Positions 43,991 to 55,569 of a stretch of 64,000 nt of DNA are shown here, piece by piece; the stretch's first letter is position 1; every line of letters begins with the position of its first letter. Under the pieces are notes generated by a model that was not told the DNA's origin, searched no databases, and worked only from the letters and a program-made list of their open reading frames with translations. Origin of the DNA: Aphidius gifuensis (Eukaryota; Arthropoda; Insecta; Hymenoptera; Braconidae). The position numbers and the translations under genes were made by a program. The stretch spans positions 8,194,492 through 8,258,491 of the forward strand of contig NC_057791.1 of assembly GCF_014905175.1 (NCBI RefSeq). Direction: 5' to 3'.

Positions 43991-46900
43991 TTATTCAATT
44001 TCCATTGGCTCATCAACAAATACTTCTTTGTAACCCCACGGTAGAGTATCAGTTGAGCCTTCAATAAGTTGTCGCTTATCATCACCAGCACTTAAAGCTA
44101 ATTTTCGCATTTCTATGGTTTTAACTTCATGTTTTTCCGATTGTATCGTCCGTTGAATACGATCAATATTGACATTATTTAAAAGACAATTTTTATAATC
44201 GTCAAAAGTTATTGTTCGAAGAGCAGAACCTTTTACACCTTTTGCACGTGAGCCATATGACTTTTTATCTCGCTGAACTCGATATGCATACATTTTAGCT
44301 CGCAAACCAATAAATTCTAATAAAATATCCCCATTTGTTTCATCTTTCATCAAGCCAACTACTTTTTTATTATGCTGCCCGATGCCCCAAGGGTTTGCAG
44401 GAGAATACTCAGATGTATCGAATTTTTCCCAATCTCTTTTCATATATTCATAAATATTATAACGTCTTACACCTAAAATAAAACTATCTGTATCCATATA
44501 ATATAAAGTGACAAAATTAGAAAAATTTTTGCGTAAATAATCCTTATATAAAAAGGACAGTTGTCATCGATCTTCCTAAGATTTGATTGGTTATTTGGTT
44601 TTCTTTGTCATTCTCATGTCATTTGTCATTCTGTCTTTGTCGGTTGTTAATGAAATAAATAAACAAATTTTCTTTCTCAGTCACTCACATTTTTTTTTTT
44701 TTCCCGTCGTTAAGGTAATCAATAAATTTATTTGTTTATATATTTTCAAATCAAGATTTGACAGATCGCTTGAACAAAAAATAGTCTTTAAATTATAATA
44801 ACTGTTTTTATTGATAATAAATGAACTGATTTATATATAACTTTATTAATATGATGATGGAAAAATTAATAGGCTTATGTACAAGAAAATAAAAGTATGT
44901 ATCTATATAATATCCACATACATTCTATTTAGAAACAAAAAAAAAAAAAAAGGAATCATTTTATTCACAATTTTATTGACAATTGAAAATGTAATCATTC
45001 TATTTTGACAAAAAAGTAGAATATATATATATACATATATACATGTCTCTTTGAGTAAAAAAACTGATTATTTCAGTATAACTATTGATAAATATATGAC
45101 TGTTATAATTTATTGGAGGAACTGGTCATGTTGATATGATTAATGGCATAGGTGTTTATTTTTATAATTTCTTCTTTCACATCTTATAAATAATTCTTGA
45201 AAATGAGTAATGTCACACTTTGTTTAGAAGTTGTGGTGAATTATGTAATAAAAAGAAATTGAAACAAATAAAATGAGGATTCGAAACTTTAAAGGTAATA
45301 ATATGTTGGTGTTGTCTTGATATTAGTCATGATCTCACTAAAATTTCATTGGAAAATATTTATTAGTCTCACAAGATTTTCATGTATCTAAGCTAGGGAA
45401 TTTTTTTGAAGAAGTTCTTTGATCAGGCTGGCCTTAATAAAGAGAAGTTAAGGTTTTCTCGATCAATTCTTGATCGGGCTGCCCTTATTAAGGATAAGTT
45501 GAGGTTTCCTTGATCAATTTTTGATCAGGCTGGCCTTAATAAGGATGAGTTAAGGGTTCCTTGATCCAATCTTGATCGAGTTATCCTTAATCAAGCATCT
45601 TGATCAAATATTAATCAAATTTCGATCAGGCGTGTGTTAAGAGAACATTGATCAAGTCTCAAGAATAAAGTATTATGGGTAAATTATGAGAAGGGTTTTT
45701 TAAAAGACATAAGAAAACATAATTATAGTTTGCTCTTTTCGTAACGTGAATGATTAAGTTATCAAAAATACTCAGCCATGAAAAACTGAATAGTAAAATA
45801 AAAAATATTCGAACTAAACATCCACAAAAATGTCATAAAGAAATGAGTTTTGCTTCAACAGTGGCTGTACGAATTTGTTTAAACTCTATCTTTTTTAAAA
45901 ATTGTCTTTTATTCGTGTGAACAAAGTGTTGTTTTTTTTTTTTAAATTATTACTAAATAACAATGAAAATAATTGAAACATAAATGTGATTTACTATTTT
46001 TACAAAATAGCTCAATGAATAATGACATCAAGAGAAAGTATGATTGTGATAATATTTTTTAAAAAACTATCTTCTCATGTTTATAAGAAAAACAGGCGCG
46101 CAAAGCGCGCCCAGTGATCTCGTTATAATAAAAATTATACATGTATGTTTTTGAAATATCTAATATACTAAAGCCTAAATATATTGGTTTATTTAATATA
46201 ATTTTCAGTCTACGCATTTCAATTATTGCTAAATCACCAACTATGTAAGATGCGGAAAAGTTTGGTTTCGCAATTAATGCTTCTGCGCCATAACGACCTT
46301 TCAATTTTGTCACGATTCGTACATCGCGATGCTTTCTAGCATCTTCCATTAATTTACCAAATACACTATTATTTAAAAATTTATAGAAATTCTTTGAAAA
46401 TTCATTTGTTGCTTTTTTACGCAATTCTGTATTTAAATCAATATATTTTTTGAGCCAGTCTTTTTGACGGAATTTTAATACTCTATACAAATTCGTAATT
46501 TTTAATCCTAGACTGGTGTATAATTGCAAATTTCTATAGTGAATAATATATTTTTTTTTTGGTGACAATGTTGTTAGTAATTTTTTACATTTTGAAGTTG
46601 GCAATGGTGGCTTATCATGTATTGGAGCTAATGGCAGATCTTTATGCTCATCATGCAATTCGATTGGATAGTCCATATCAACTTCTAAAATATAACCCCA
46701 TTCTGATGTTTCACTAATTTCATTCAAAATATTTAAATTAAAATTTTCAACCCAACTAAAATCTTTATATGGTAAATATGACATCATTAAAGCCCCATAT
46801 AGATTATTAACATCAAAATACATTAAATAATTATCTTCTAAATTTGGATCATAGTCAGATTTCATATATTTATTATTTGCCTTACCCCAACGATTTGAAC

Positions 46901-49526
46901 ATTGTGCCAAGCCACCCCGAATACCGCTTTCAATAAACAACATTTTATCAACATCAGTCAGCAACTCTAATTCAATTTCAGTAATTTTTAGCATTGCCTG
47001 CATTGCCAATGATGGACATGTAATAAAATGGAGTGGGTCAAGCACTTATAGGTTTCCATACAATTATCTCTAAAATTTTCAAATATATCACTTAATAATA
47101 AAATATCAGTTCTTAAATATAAATCTGAGTACTCTCAAGTGTTTTATATCAAAAAGTATGCCAAACATTGCAAGCGTGAGCATAATCGGCATCACTAATA
47201 TGTTCATCATAGAGTTTTGAAAAAAATTGATCCTTCGTTGGTAAAGTAGGAAGGTTCAATTTCTCAAAACAATCAACAAAATCATATGGAAAAATTCCTT
47301 TTTTATTCACGAGACTGAATTTATTTTTATCAGTGTAATATTTTTGAGTTATATATTTTTCATCATTTGTTAAATATGTGGCTAATTTTTCAATACTTGA
47401 AGGCATAAATCTAAATGAATCAATAAAACGAAGCTGCACGCGTGTACCTTTGACATACTTTGTAAATGAGATATATTTTTCTTTATTTACTGGTAATAAT
47501 GTCATACGACCTGGAAACTGAGTTGCTAATTGTTTTAAAATAAAATGAGAATCATAACCTGACATATTATGCGACACTACATTTATAATACACGACTCTT
47601 GATAATTTATATTACAGCTGTTGTGTGCCGGACCCTGTAGCGATTTAAGAAATGATGATGATCTTTAACTTTAGGGTCTTTTCCGTGAATTTTTTTACAA
47701 ATATAACAAAACTGTGCTCTATCAAACTCAGCTTGTTCTTGTGGAGAAATAATCATTGGATTATTTACACTGAGTATAGCATCAACATTTTTTGATATTT
47801 CATATAGCTCATTAATGAACCACTCAATACAATCATTAGCACGATATATTTTATGTTTTGATAAAGAGTCATCATAGTCACACTTTAAATAATAGCCTAT
47901 ACTGAATGGTATATGACTTTGCACATCAACACTTTTTCTTTGCACACTATCTTCATTCTCTTCCACTTTTTTAAGCAAACACTCTATGTCCATGTAAACA
48001 ACAAACGGCACTCTTAACTGATATTTATAATTTTTAAATTTTAAAATATTATTTTGTTTTATAGGCAGTTCGATACGCGACTTATTGACGTTAAAACATG
48101 CAAGTTTATGATTCAAATAAGATGATTCAACTTGAAAACTGCACAAGCAACGATCACAAAATAATTTTTTACTTTTGTGTTTTGACAATTGTGATGACAG
48201 CAACATTGACATATTATGAATCCAAGTATAATGATATTCATCTGGAATGTATTCATCATCATTATCATCTTCTTCCTTTTCTTCTTCTTCTTCTTCTTCT
48301 TCTTCTTCTATTTCGTCATTTTTTTGTTGCATTAAAAGATGAATTGTTTTTTTTACATAAACTTTATTGAAATTTAAATTTTTTGTTGGCTCGATTGGTG
48401 TATATTCACTCAAGTGATATGGCACAATTATTTTTTGTTTTTTACCATTTTTTTCTATTATTTTATTATTTCCATTTTTATTATATTCGATGCCATATAC
48501 TGATATCGATAAATCGTTTACTTTTTCAAATTTTTTAATATCCTGTAATGACATTGGAAAATCAAATTGTTGATATAATAAAATATTTTTAAATGGATCT
48601 TTACCATTGTTAGGTGGCTTGTACTTGCTCATACGCTCAGGGTGATCTTTAAAATTATACATGGCTGCTAAAATTGACCACAGAAAACAGTATTCATCAT
48701 CGTTTTTTACGTTTATTATTGCATGTTTCACTTTGAGCCATTTCGGTAATTCTACAAATGAATTACCACCCTTAAGTGGTTTGTATACATTGATTTGAAT
48801 TTCCATGTTATTTATTTCATGAAGCGTCCAACCTGAGCCTTGCATTTCAATATCATCTTTTCGCGCATTTAATTCATTGAATTTTGCTGTAAACAATTCT
48901 TCCATATCTGTTGATGGTAATATTATCATGTTTCCGGTATGAAGATATTTTGTATCAATTGTCTCATTGTCTTGTTTGGAAATTTTAAATTTGCATGATA
49001 AAGCACAATCAACTTTATAAGAATTTGTACTTTCCATTGCCAAATTTAATTTTGCTATGAGCAATGTTTTAACATCATTACAAAAAGTCTGGACATCAAC
49101 ATGTCGCAAATTGATTACTGCGCATGTGCGCATATTTGAATCGAATAAACTTGAAACTTCTTGCCATCTCACTCTAGCACTAATATTTTCACTTTCACTA
49201 TCATTATTATTAACATTCTCATTGTCACTATCATCGTTTAAACCGGAACCAACTTTAATTAGTAATTTTTCAATTTTTAACAATGCCCGCTTTGCGTATA
49301 TTAGAGAAGTTGAAAATTTTTTCCGCTCGTTATACTCCAAATTTTCATTCTTCATAATGTCATTATATTCAACAATTCGACACGATAAATCATCGATTGA
49401 TTCACAAATTGTATCTCTGTTGACACTATTCTGCGATAAGTTAATAAACATATTATCATAAAAAGCACGCTGCTCTTTATGACTTTTCATTGGCATATTT
49501 GCGAATATTATCATTGATTCAGCCAT
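43991..49526 (-). pseudogene. Protein-primed DNA polymerase B (pPolB), split and frameshifted
   Basis: ATG at 49526. The N-terminal 430 residues are poorly conserved, with an acidic run (10 consecutive Glu near 48290) and a C2H2 finger (CDRCLCSF...HKLAC). Exo I is YMDIECLL; an endonuclease VII-like zinc motif follows (CYICKKIHG, KVKDHHHF). A frame change occurs near 47633. Exo II is NMSGYD and exo III YDFVDCFEKL. At least two more frame changes lie at 47046-47148. Polymerase motif A is YFDVNNLYG, motif B FSKNFYKFLNNSVFGK. The gene is then split by the 44549-46122 insertion, and motif C (YYMDTDSF) and the thumb follow to 43991. Without the insert the length is about 1,300 codons, normal for Polintons. 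The enzyme replicates the element from a terminal protein; this copy is dead. Confidence 0.9.
44549..46122. mobile_element. 1.57-kb insertion inside the polymerase gene
   Basis: TTATA at 44544-44548 and 46123-46127 looks like a 5-bp target duplication. Removing the insert plus one TTATA returns the polymerase frame exactly to register between motifs B and C. The right end has a GC-rich dyad (GGCGCGC-AAA-GCGCGCC, 46095-46111) 11 bases from the border. Between 45410 and 45660 lie five variants of TTGATCAGGCTGGCCTTAATAAGG, the same vocabulary as the 244-bp satellite at 2442-3600. No gene is present; a 71-codon frame at 44583 looks like chance. The family is not identified. Confidence 0.7.
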
Positions 49527-49603
49527 ATTTTTAAAGTATAAAAATACTGTATTAAGTAGCAGAAAATAAAAAAAATATAAACTCCGGCTGTGAGGTTCAG
49601 AAG

Positions 49604-49641
49604 ATACTGATATATTTAATTGCTTTGAGAGTCCTTATATA
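49604..49641 (-). promoter_or_regulatory. Polymerase gene core promoter (TATA + TCAGT initiator)
   Basis: On the minus strand TATATAAG (49641-49634) lies 33 bases upstream of the A in TCAGTATC (49610-49603). This is standard arthropod TATA/initiator spacing, about 80 bases before the polymerase ATG at 49526. Confidence 0.6.
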
Positions 49642-50400
49642 CGTACGATGGGGGTGAAATTATTTCATTTTCAAAAAGTGTGTGACATTTTTCATAGAAA
49701 TTTTGTCTTGAAAATATTTATCGGAAAAATAAATAAAACATTTTTGCTTCCCTTCAAGATGTATTTTTGTGAATAATAGTCAATATTATTTACAACTTTT
49801 ATCATTTTACATTGTCTTGATTATTCACGGTGATAGAATTTAAAAAAAAAAAAATAAATAAAAGCTATTGGAAAATTTCATCATTTGTTTACTTGACAGT
49901 TTTTATGTGCGGCAGTGGTGAGTAATTCTAAACAAGTTTCATCTTGTAAATTTGGCCTTCAATTATTCAAGCATAACGAGATAAAAATATTGAGAAAATT
50001 TTAACATTGTTTATTTACAGGAAAATAAAAGTATTGTAAAGATATTATAGTATGTAAGAGAAAAACTTTTTATTTGTTTAGGACGAGAGATTCTCAAAGC
50101 ATCATCTTAGCATGTGACTGTATGTGTGTGTGTAGATGTACAATTTTGCATGAAACATTACATGACAACATAGGAAATAGATATTTTGTATGTTGGCTAG
50201 TGACACATAATTCCAACAAGCTCCTCCAGGTATAATGAGAATGGATCATTGCAAACGTTTTATCTCTTGTTTACGTCAACAAACCTCGCATAGTAAACAG
50301 TCTTACATATCTAATTTCCAGAATTATAAGTCATTTTGAAAAATGCTTTCCATGAAAAACAAACTTCCTATTTCCATCATCATCCTAATGATCCCCACCT
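49642..50400. other. Divergent intergenic region of the Polinton
   Basis: Lies between the polymerase promoter and the right-end spliced gene. AT-rich, with a short GT run near 50125 and no open frame of note. Could contain shared regulatory DNA; nothing specific is visible. Confidence 0.4.
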
Positions 50401-50417
50401 AAGCCCTTATTTTAGGA

Positions 50418-50457
50418 TATATAAGCCAAGTACAACTGCGAAAATATCAAATCAGTT
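50418..50457 (+). promoter_or_regulatory. Core promoter of the right-end spliced gene
   Basis: TATATAAG at 50418-50425 and TCAGTT at 50452-50457. The spacing is about 36 bases to the A, slightly long. Same two elements as the polymerase promoter on the other side of the intergenic region. Confidence 0.5.
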
Positions 50458-50508
50458 TGGGACTTGCTGAAAACTGTGAACCAGGAGCTGCAGAAAAACT
50501 TGGACAAG

Positions 50509-51583
50509 ATGATTCACGAATTTTATAACAATGAGGTAAGTGATATATCAACATTTTAAATTATTTATTAGTATTTATAAATTTATCATTCCATGTGTTT
50601 AATTTATTTATTAATGTATTTTCAATTTGTTAATTTATTAATTTTTTTGATTTTTAGTTGGATCGACTTTCCACCCAAATTGCACCACTGATTGTTATTG
50701 AGGGAGAGTATCGAGAGGATGAGCGTTCTGGAGTTTCATATGATTTACACATGCGAGAGGATAATTTAAAAATGGTAATATTCGATTTTTTATGCATAAT
50801 TATATTTAATCATTATATTTGTTTTAATAAATATCGTTTCTCAGATTGAATATAATCTTTTATCAATACATAGTTTAATGTATTCATCAAGACTAATGAA
50901 TAATTATTGTAATGTAATTACTTTTTATATTTAAATTCAAAGATTTTCTCTAAACCATTAAACATGTCTATAATAATAATAATAAACTGCATAAATTTTT
51001 TATCCACAGGTGGTTTCAATATTCATACAAAATGTATAGAAAATAATAGAACTCCAATCTCAACTATTTTGCCAGGTATAATTCGAATGTTCATAATTTT
51101 TTATTTGGTTTTTATAAAATATAATTTTTATTCATTGTATTACAGATTACTGGAATGATGGCTCCATTTTCCCAGAAGAAGACGATTCACCAGTGGCACT
51201 TGATGAGTTGCAGTATGATGTGACTCTAGATGGTAATATATACATATATATATATATATACACACATAATTATTCCATTTATATCAATTACTTGATTTTA
51301 TAGTGTTTATTCTTACATTTTCAGATACTATGAAATTTTTGATTTATTTGGAGGAATGCCGATTATTGATTCTTGTAAGTATATTTAAACTTTTCATATA
51401 TATATATTCCATTAAAAAAAAAAAATAATATTTACTTATTTGTTCATCTAAACAATATAGCCCTCAGACCATCAGCAGGGGAATAAGAAGCATAGGAGCA
51501 AGAGAGAAACATCATCAAGAGAACTGGAGAGCAAGAATTCGACAATATATATAACAGTCAAATGGAGATTGCAAATTGTTTAA
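50509..51583 (+). CDS. Six-exon spliced gene of unknown function at the Polinton right end
   Basis: Exons read from splice signals: 50509-50535, 50658-50774, 51010-51075, 51146-51232, 51325-51374 and 51461-51583. All introns are GT-AG and 50-240 bases long. Pieces: MIHEFYNNE, LDRLSTQIAPLIVIEGEYRE, GVSYDLHMREDNLKM, NIHTKCIENNRTPISTILP, YWNDGSIFPEEDDSPVAL, MKFLIYLEECRLLIL, then a K/R/S-rich tail. Exons 4, 5 and 6 join in phase, but exon 2 to exon 3 is out of phase by one base, so either one base has been lost or a border is misplaced. AATAAA follows at 51702. I do not recognise the product. Its multi-intron structure is unusual for a Polinton and suggests capture from the host or a eukaryote-adapted accessory gene. 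Confidence 0.5.
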
Positions 51584-51894
51584 AAAAGGATGATGATGAT
51601 GTTGTATTTATAGAAGAAATAATTTCTGTTAATGATGATGATAATAATAATAATAATTGGCATAATGATTGTACAATACTCGAATGAATCATGCAAAATT
51701 GAATAAATATTTGATATTAAATTTATAATTTTTCAGTCATTGTTTTTTTTTATTATTAATAAATATATCCATCATAAATTTATATTTTTAGTCATTGTTT
51801 CAATTATTATTAATAAATATATCCATAATAAATAAATATCATCCAATCACAGTGTATATATATATATAGATAATAGTAATCACTGAATTACCAA
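51584..51894. other. 3' region of the right-end gene
   Basis: GATGATGAT and AATAATAAT triplet runs (51590-51660) continue an acidic-looking frame (DDDDVVFIEE), then AATAAA signals and two copies of GTCATTGTTT / AATAAATATATCCAT about 65 bases apart. No further gene. Confidence 0.5.
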
Positions 51895-51980
51895 CATTCA
51901 AAATGGCCGACTTTTGAATATACAGATATACCAACTCCCCACGTTACCGATATACAAAATGGTCGACCTCAAAATGGCTG

Positions 51981-52080
51981 ACATAGAGGGGGAATTTAAT
52001 CGGAGCCTGGTGGGGGTTTAATTGGGCCGGAGTGGGGGTTTGATATCAAACTGTCCCAGGATCCGCCTTGCTTCACTACT
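51981..52080 (-). repeat. Polinton right terminal inverted repeat
   Basis: Exact inverse of 35074-35173, ending CTTCACTACT, followed by the target duplicate TAAAAA at 52081-52086. Confidence 0.97.
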
Positions 52081-52086
52081 TAAAAA

Positions 52087-52660
52087 AATTAATAACTGAG
52101 TGTGCAACAGTAAATATAAATACCTAACAGTAGAATGAGTAATCGTCCGTGAATCAGATGAATATCTATAAAATAAAATAAAAGAAAACAATTCACAAAT
52201 TTTTAAATTAAATTAATTATTTTTCTTGACTATATAGCTAATTTAATTTAATTATTTTTATTTATTATTCATCAATCATTATTGCTATTATTATTTTTTA
52301 ATCAATCAAATATTAATTGTAATAATAATTGATCGTAAAAATGAAAATAAATTCATTGACAAAAAAAAAATTATCCAAACATAAAATATTGTTGGCAAGG
52401 AAACAAATAATATCAATAGTTTTTTTCGTATTTATTGTATATTTTCATCATTTCGTCTTTTTTATTTTTTTTTCTTTAAATATTGAAAATAGAAATTTCG
52501 TTTAAATATATTTAATACAGACGATTATAATCTTAAGAAAAATTTTTATAAATTAATTTGGTTTATAAATTTCAATGCGGCAGCAATCATTTAACTACCG
52601 AATTAATTAAGTTAAATGAATTGAATAAATTTAAAAAAGAAATATTTCTCTTCATTAAAA
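52087..52660. other. No gene recognised (Polinton right flank)
   Basis: Very AT-rich, with TTTATTTATT and AATTAATTATT runs. It holds only the 3' flank of the minus-strand gene beginning at 54484. Confidence 0.5.
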
Positions 52661-52662
52661 AT

Positions 52663-54484
52663 TTAGGGAGACGTAGCTCTTCCAACTCCAAATTCATCCT
52701 CCAGTTGCTCAAATGTTGATTGAAGGTATGAAATTTCTTTAAAACTTGAGTTTTTAAATTTGTAAACCCCAATCTCAATCATACGCCATACATGACTTGC
52801 TGCTGGAGGATAGTCTATCGACAGAGCATGATAGAGCTTGAAGCAAAAGTCAACAGCCTCTTTCGCTGACTCCATTGGATAAGTATACTTATCCATAGAA
52901 ACAACAAATTCTGTAGCTTCACTTAAATTGCTGCCAATGATAGCAACTATGTATGGTTGGGGTTTTGCACGACCAGCTTCAGCAATTTTTTTCTTTCGAA
53001 TTCCCTCTATATCTGCTACAGTCTGTTTATGGAAAAAAATGATAGTAATAATGAATCAAATGAAATAATATCATTAATTCTGATGAATCAAATTATACAT
53101 ACTTTTGCATGACAAACGATACTACTGGTACTGTTCACAATGCTTATTCTCTTATCATTGGAATGTACTTCAACTTTACCATTCCCTCGTAGAGGAAATA
53201 AATAAGTAAGGTGAATCAATTGACACACGATTTTACCACCTTCAGTTGAAGTAAAAATTTCACATAAATCGAGAATTTCTTTCCATTCTTTGCTGTGTGA
53301 TTTGCATGGAAAATTTTCATGAATATATTGAAAAAATGGTTCGAAATTAATGTCCATCATACCATCGCGGGGTACATATGGTCAAAATCATGTAGAATGA
53401 GGTGAGGACTATATTTTGCATTCATAATAATTGGCCAATCTTTATAAAGCAGGTCAACAGTTTTATTTTTATTTATTAACATCCACTTTTTGCTCCATTC
53501 TTCTGTTCTAACCCAATGGATTGTTATATCGTTAATTTCGCCTCCTTGTTTATTTTTATTCAGCCAAGCAAGACTTTCACTTAATTGAGGATCTGAAAAT
53601 AAATAAAAAAGACTTGTTATCTTCAAAAATTTTTATGATTGAATTTGACATATTCAAATTTGACATATTTTCGTTGGGATCCTCTTCAATGCGAATTTTC
53701 TGTGAAATAAGAAAAAAGAAAATTTTTCGATTGAACCTTATAAAATAACTTCAAAGTTTCATCTAGCATTTCTTTCATAATCTTGAGAAAAATTAAAATT
53801 ATGTAATGCATTTGTTATTTTTTTTTTTAAAAAAAAAGAACAATAAATAATTTATAACACAAAAATAAATAAATAAATTATATTGATATTGTTGACAAGC
53901 CATTTGGTGAATCAAAATAATCAAAGAGTTTTTTTCTTCAACGTTTTGTTAAGCTAAATTTAACTTCTGTTAAAGAAAAAGAATTAAAATTAACTATAGT
54001 AAAAAAATTTACAATACTTAATGTGTTTCATTAAAAATTATAAAGAATAAATAATAAAAATCCCATTATTTTTTTAATGATGCTGTTGAATCAAAATATA
54101 AATTAGCACTTACGTCATGAAAAAATTCCACCCATCTTTTCCAACAAAATGCTTGATCTGTTTCATCTTTAATTATAGATTGTATGTCATCTTGTCTTGT
54201 TTCTGTTAGTAGAAATTCGCTGTCAATTCCAGCATCTAAAAATTTTTGACAATAAAAAGAATAATAACCTATTTAATAACGTAATTAACTAATTCATTGA
54301 ATAAAAATTTATGAACAGAAAAAAAAAAAAAAAAAAAAATTGGAATAAAATATAGAACAAAGGAATCAAACGCAAAAAAATAAAGTTAGGTTTATAGAAA
54401 TTGAATTAACTTACCAATTAATTGTGCAGAATATTTATTCAGTTTCCACTCAGTTAATAAATCTGTGATGTTCAAGGCACTCAT
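52663..54484 (-). CDS. SAM-like accessory-family gene, five exons, partly damaged
   Basis: ATG at 54484. Exons: 54484-54415, 54235-54114, an uncertain exon near 53702-53615, 53597-53103 and 53022-52663 (stop). Exons 1-2 form a SAM-like domain (ALNITDLLTEWKLNKYSAQLI joined in phase to DAGIDSEFLLTETRQDDI). Exon 4 has DPQLSESLAWLNKNKQGG and HDFDHMYPA, then a one-base frame change near 53358 and FQYIHENFPCKS. Exon 5 has PQPYIVAIIGSNLSEATEFVV, AVDFCFKLYHALSIDYPPAA and a C-terminal helix. It is the same family as the accessory gene at 11425-13288, in much better shape. The exon 3 border lacks a GT donor. It may be a transposon accessory gene of a lost element or a domesticated host copy; a decayed state is more likely given the frame change. 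Confidence 0.55.
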
Positions 54485-54760
54485 AATTCATTAATTATGC
54501 CTTAATTCATTAAATTAAGACAAAATTTGAAAACAAACGGAATCGTTCGCTCAAGCCATGCGTGATGTACCACCAACATCTATCTTTGACAGAAGCATCG
54601 ACATAACCGTGCTTACGGATGCGTATACAAGCAAATCCGCGCGCCAAAAAAAATATCTACGCAGGAAAGTCGACCGTACTAATCGAACGGTGACAAATAA
54701 CGTCATAACCGTGACTATATTCAGGGCTCCACCAGATATGTCAACATGATTGACAACACA
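54485..54760. promoter_or_regulatory. Upstream region of the SAM-like gene
   Basis: More GC than its surroundings, with CG-containing words (GAATCGTTCGCTCAAG, AAATCCGCGCGCC, GTCGACCGTACTAATCG). Contains GTGACTATATTCAGG but no TATA/initiator pair that I trust on the minus strand. The 63-codon plus-strand frame here looks like chance. Confidence 0.3.
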
Positions 54761-54763
54761 CCA

Positions 54764-54885
54764 GAGTTGGGTAGGTAAGATACCTCGGTATCTTACATGT
54801 GTAAGATACCATGTAAGATACCGTATCTTACATCATCGGTTTCATACATCGAGGTATCTTACATTGCGTTCCCAGCGCCTTCTAC
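54764..54885 (+). mobile_element. hAT-like end with GGTATCTTAC array
   Basis: CAGAGTTGGGTAGGTAAGATACC is typical of hAT-family ends (CAGAGTTGGG). It is followed by GGTATCTTACATGTGTAAGATACC dyads, seven copies of GTAAGATACC or its inverse in 100 bases. I see no matching right end, so this is a truncated or rearranged copy. Confidence 0.45.
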
Positions 54886-54959
54886 GAATAAACGTGGAAC
54901 CTTCGTGCTACAATTTTTTTTATTCGATAAATACATGTAATTAATTTATTAAATAAATA

Positions 54960-55310
54960 AAATTCAAAAGTATAGCAGTTAAGGAAAGATGTAGCTAGGA
55001 ATTAATGTTGCTAAAAAAGAATTTCTTTGGCAACTGTAATTCCTTGGCTCCATCTTTTCTTAACCTATTTTTGGGATTTTATTTATTTAAAAAATTAGTT
55101 ATTTAAAATTAAAGCAACATTAATTTCTTAAAACATAATTTTTTGGCAACATTAATTTCTTAGCTACATCTTTTTCTTAGCTACTGCTTTTCCTTGGACA
55201 TTTTAATTTATTTAATAAATAAAATTACATGCATTTTATTTTTTAAATAAATAAAAATCCCAAGGAAAAATAGTAGCTAAGAAAACACTTTCCACGTAAT
55301 CCATTTCCTT
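54960..55310. repeat. Cluster of TTAGCTACATCTTT words in both orientations
   Basis: AAGATGTAGCTA at 54987 is mirrored by TTAGCTACATCTTTT at about 55160; GGCAACATTAATTTCTTA and TTAATGTTGC recur; AAATCCCAAGGAA is mirrored by the TTTGGGATTTTATTTATTT words. The same vocabulary is present at 29270-29870, so both are members of one inverted-repeat family whose exact ends I cannot place. Confidence 0.5.
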
Positions 55311-55569
55311 TTATTTTCTATTAGAAAAAAATACAGGTACCTATCATTTTTTTTAATTAACCAGTGTCAATACCATATATAAATGCAACGACCACAAAAT
55401 TTTGATTCTGAAAGAAATAGAAGACAGTGAAATGACTTTAAAAAATATCGACAAATATTAAAAAGGGGAAAAAAATAGTTAAATAAATAAATCATTTTTA
55501 ATAAACAATAAAAATTATTTATCAAGAAAAAAAGAATTAAAATGTAAAGAAGATATTTTTGAAAGGGTT

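Larger units (their letters stand above)
35074..52080 (+). mobile_element. Complete Polinton (Maverick) element, 17,007 bp
   Basis: Bounded by 100-bp identical inverted termini (35074-35173 and 51981-52080) starting AGTAGTGAAGC, with a 6-bp target duplication TAAAAA at 35068-35073 and 52081-52086. Size, 6-bp duplication and gene set are diagnostic. The set is protein-primed DNA polymerase B, retroviral-type integrase with chromodomain, adenovirus-type protease, packaging ATPase, capsid proteins and DUF8207-type protein. Orientation follows the integrase (plus). At least five genes carry stops, frameshifts or insertions, so this copy cannot replicate or form virions alone. Integrase, ATPase and protease frames are still open and the termini are identical, which suggests fairly recent decay or in-trans use of the intact products. 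Confidence 0.97.

Noticed and set aside
46095..46122. GGCGCGC-AAA-GCGCGCC hairpin about 11 bases from an element border, like a Helitron 3' end
   Set aside because: The terminal bases are CTCG, not CTRR; the other end does not begin with TC; and a 5-bp repeat (TTATA) brackets the insert, which Helitrons do not make.
48098..48370. Plus-strand frame opposite the polymerase
   Set aside because: It is the antisense of the Glu run and neighbouring coding sequence; no independent evidence of a gene.
11210..54484. Bracovirus proviral segment or other polydnavirus locus
   Set aside because: No excision motif pairs, virulence gene families or nudivirus genes were recognised; the virus-like genes all fall inside one Polinton.
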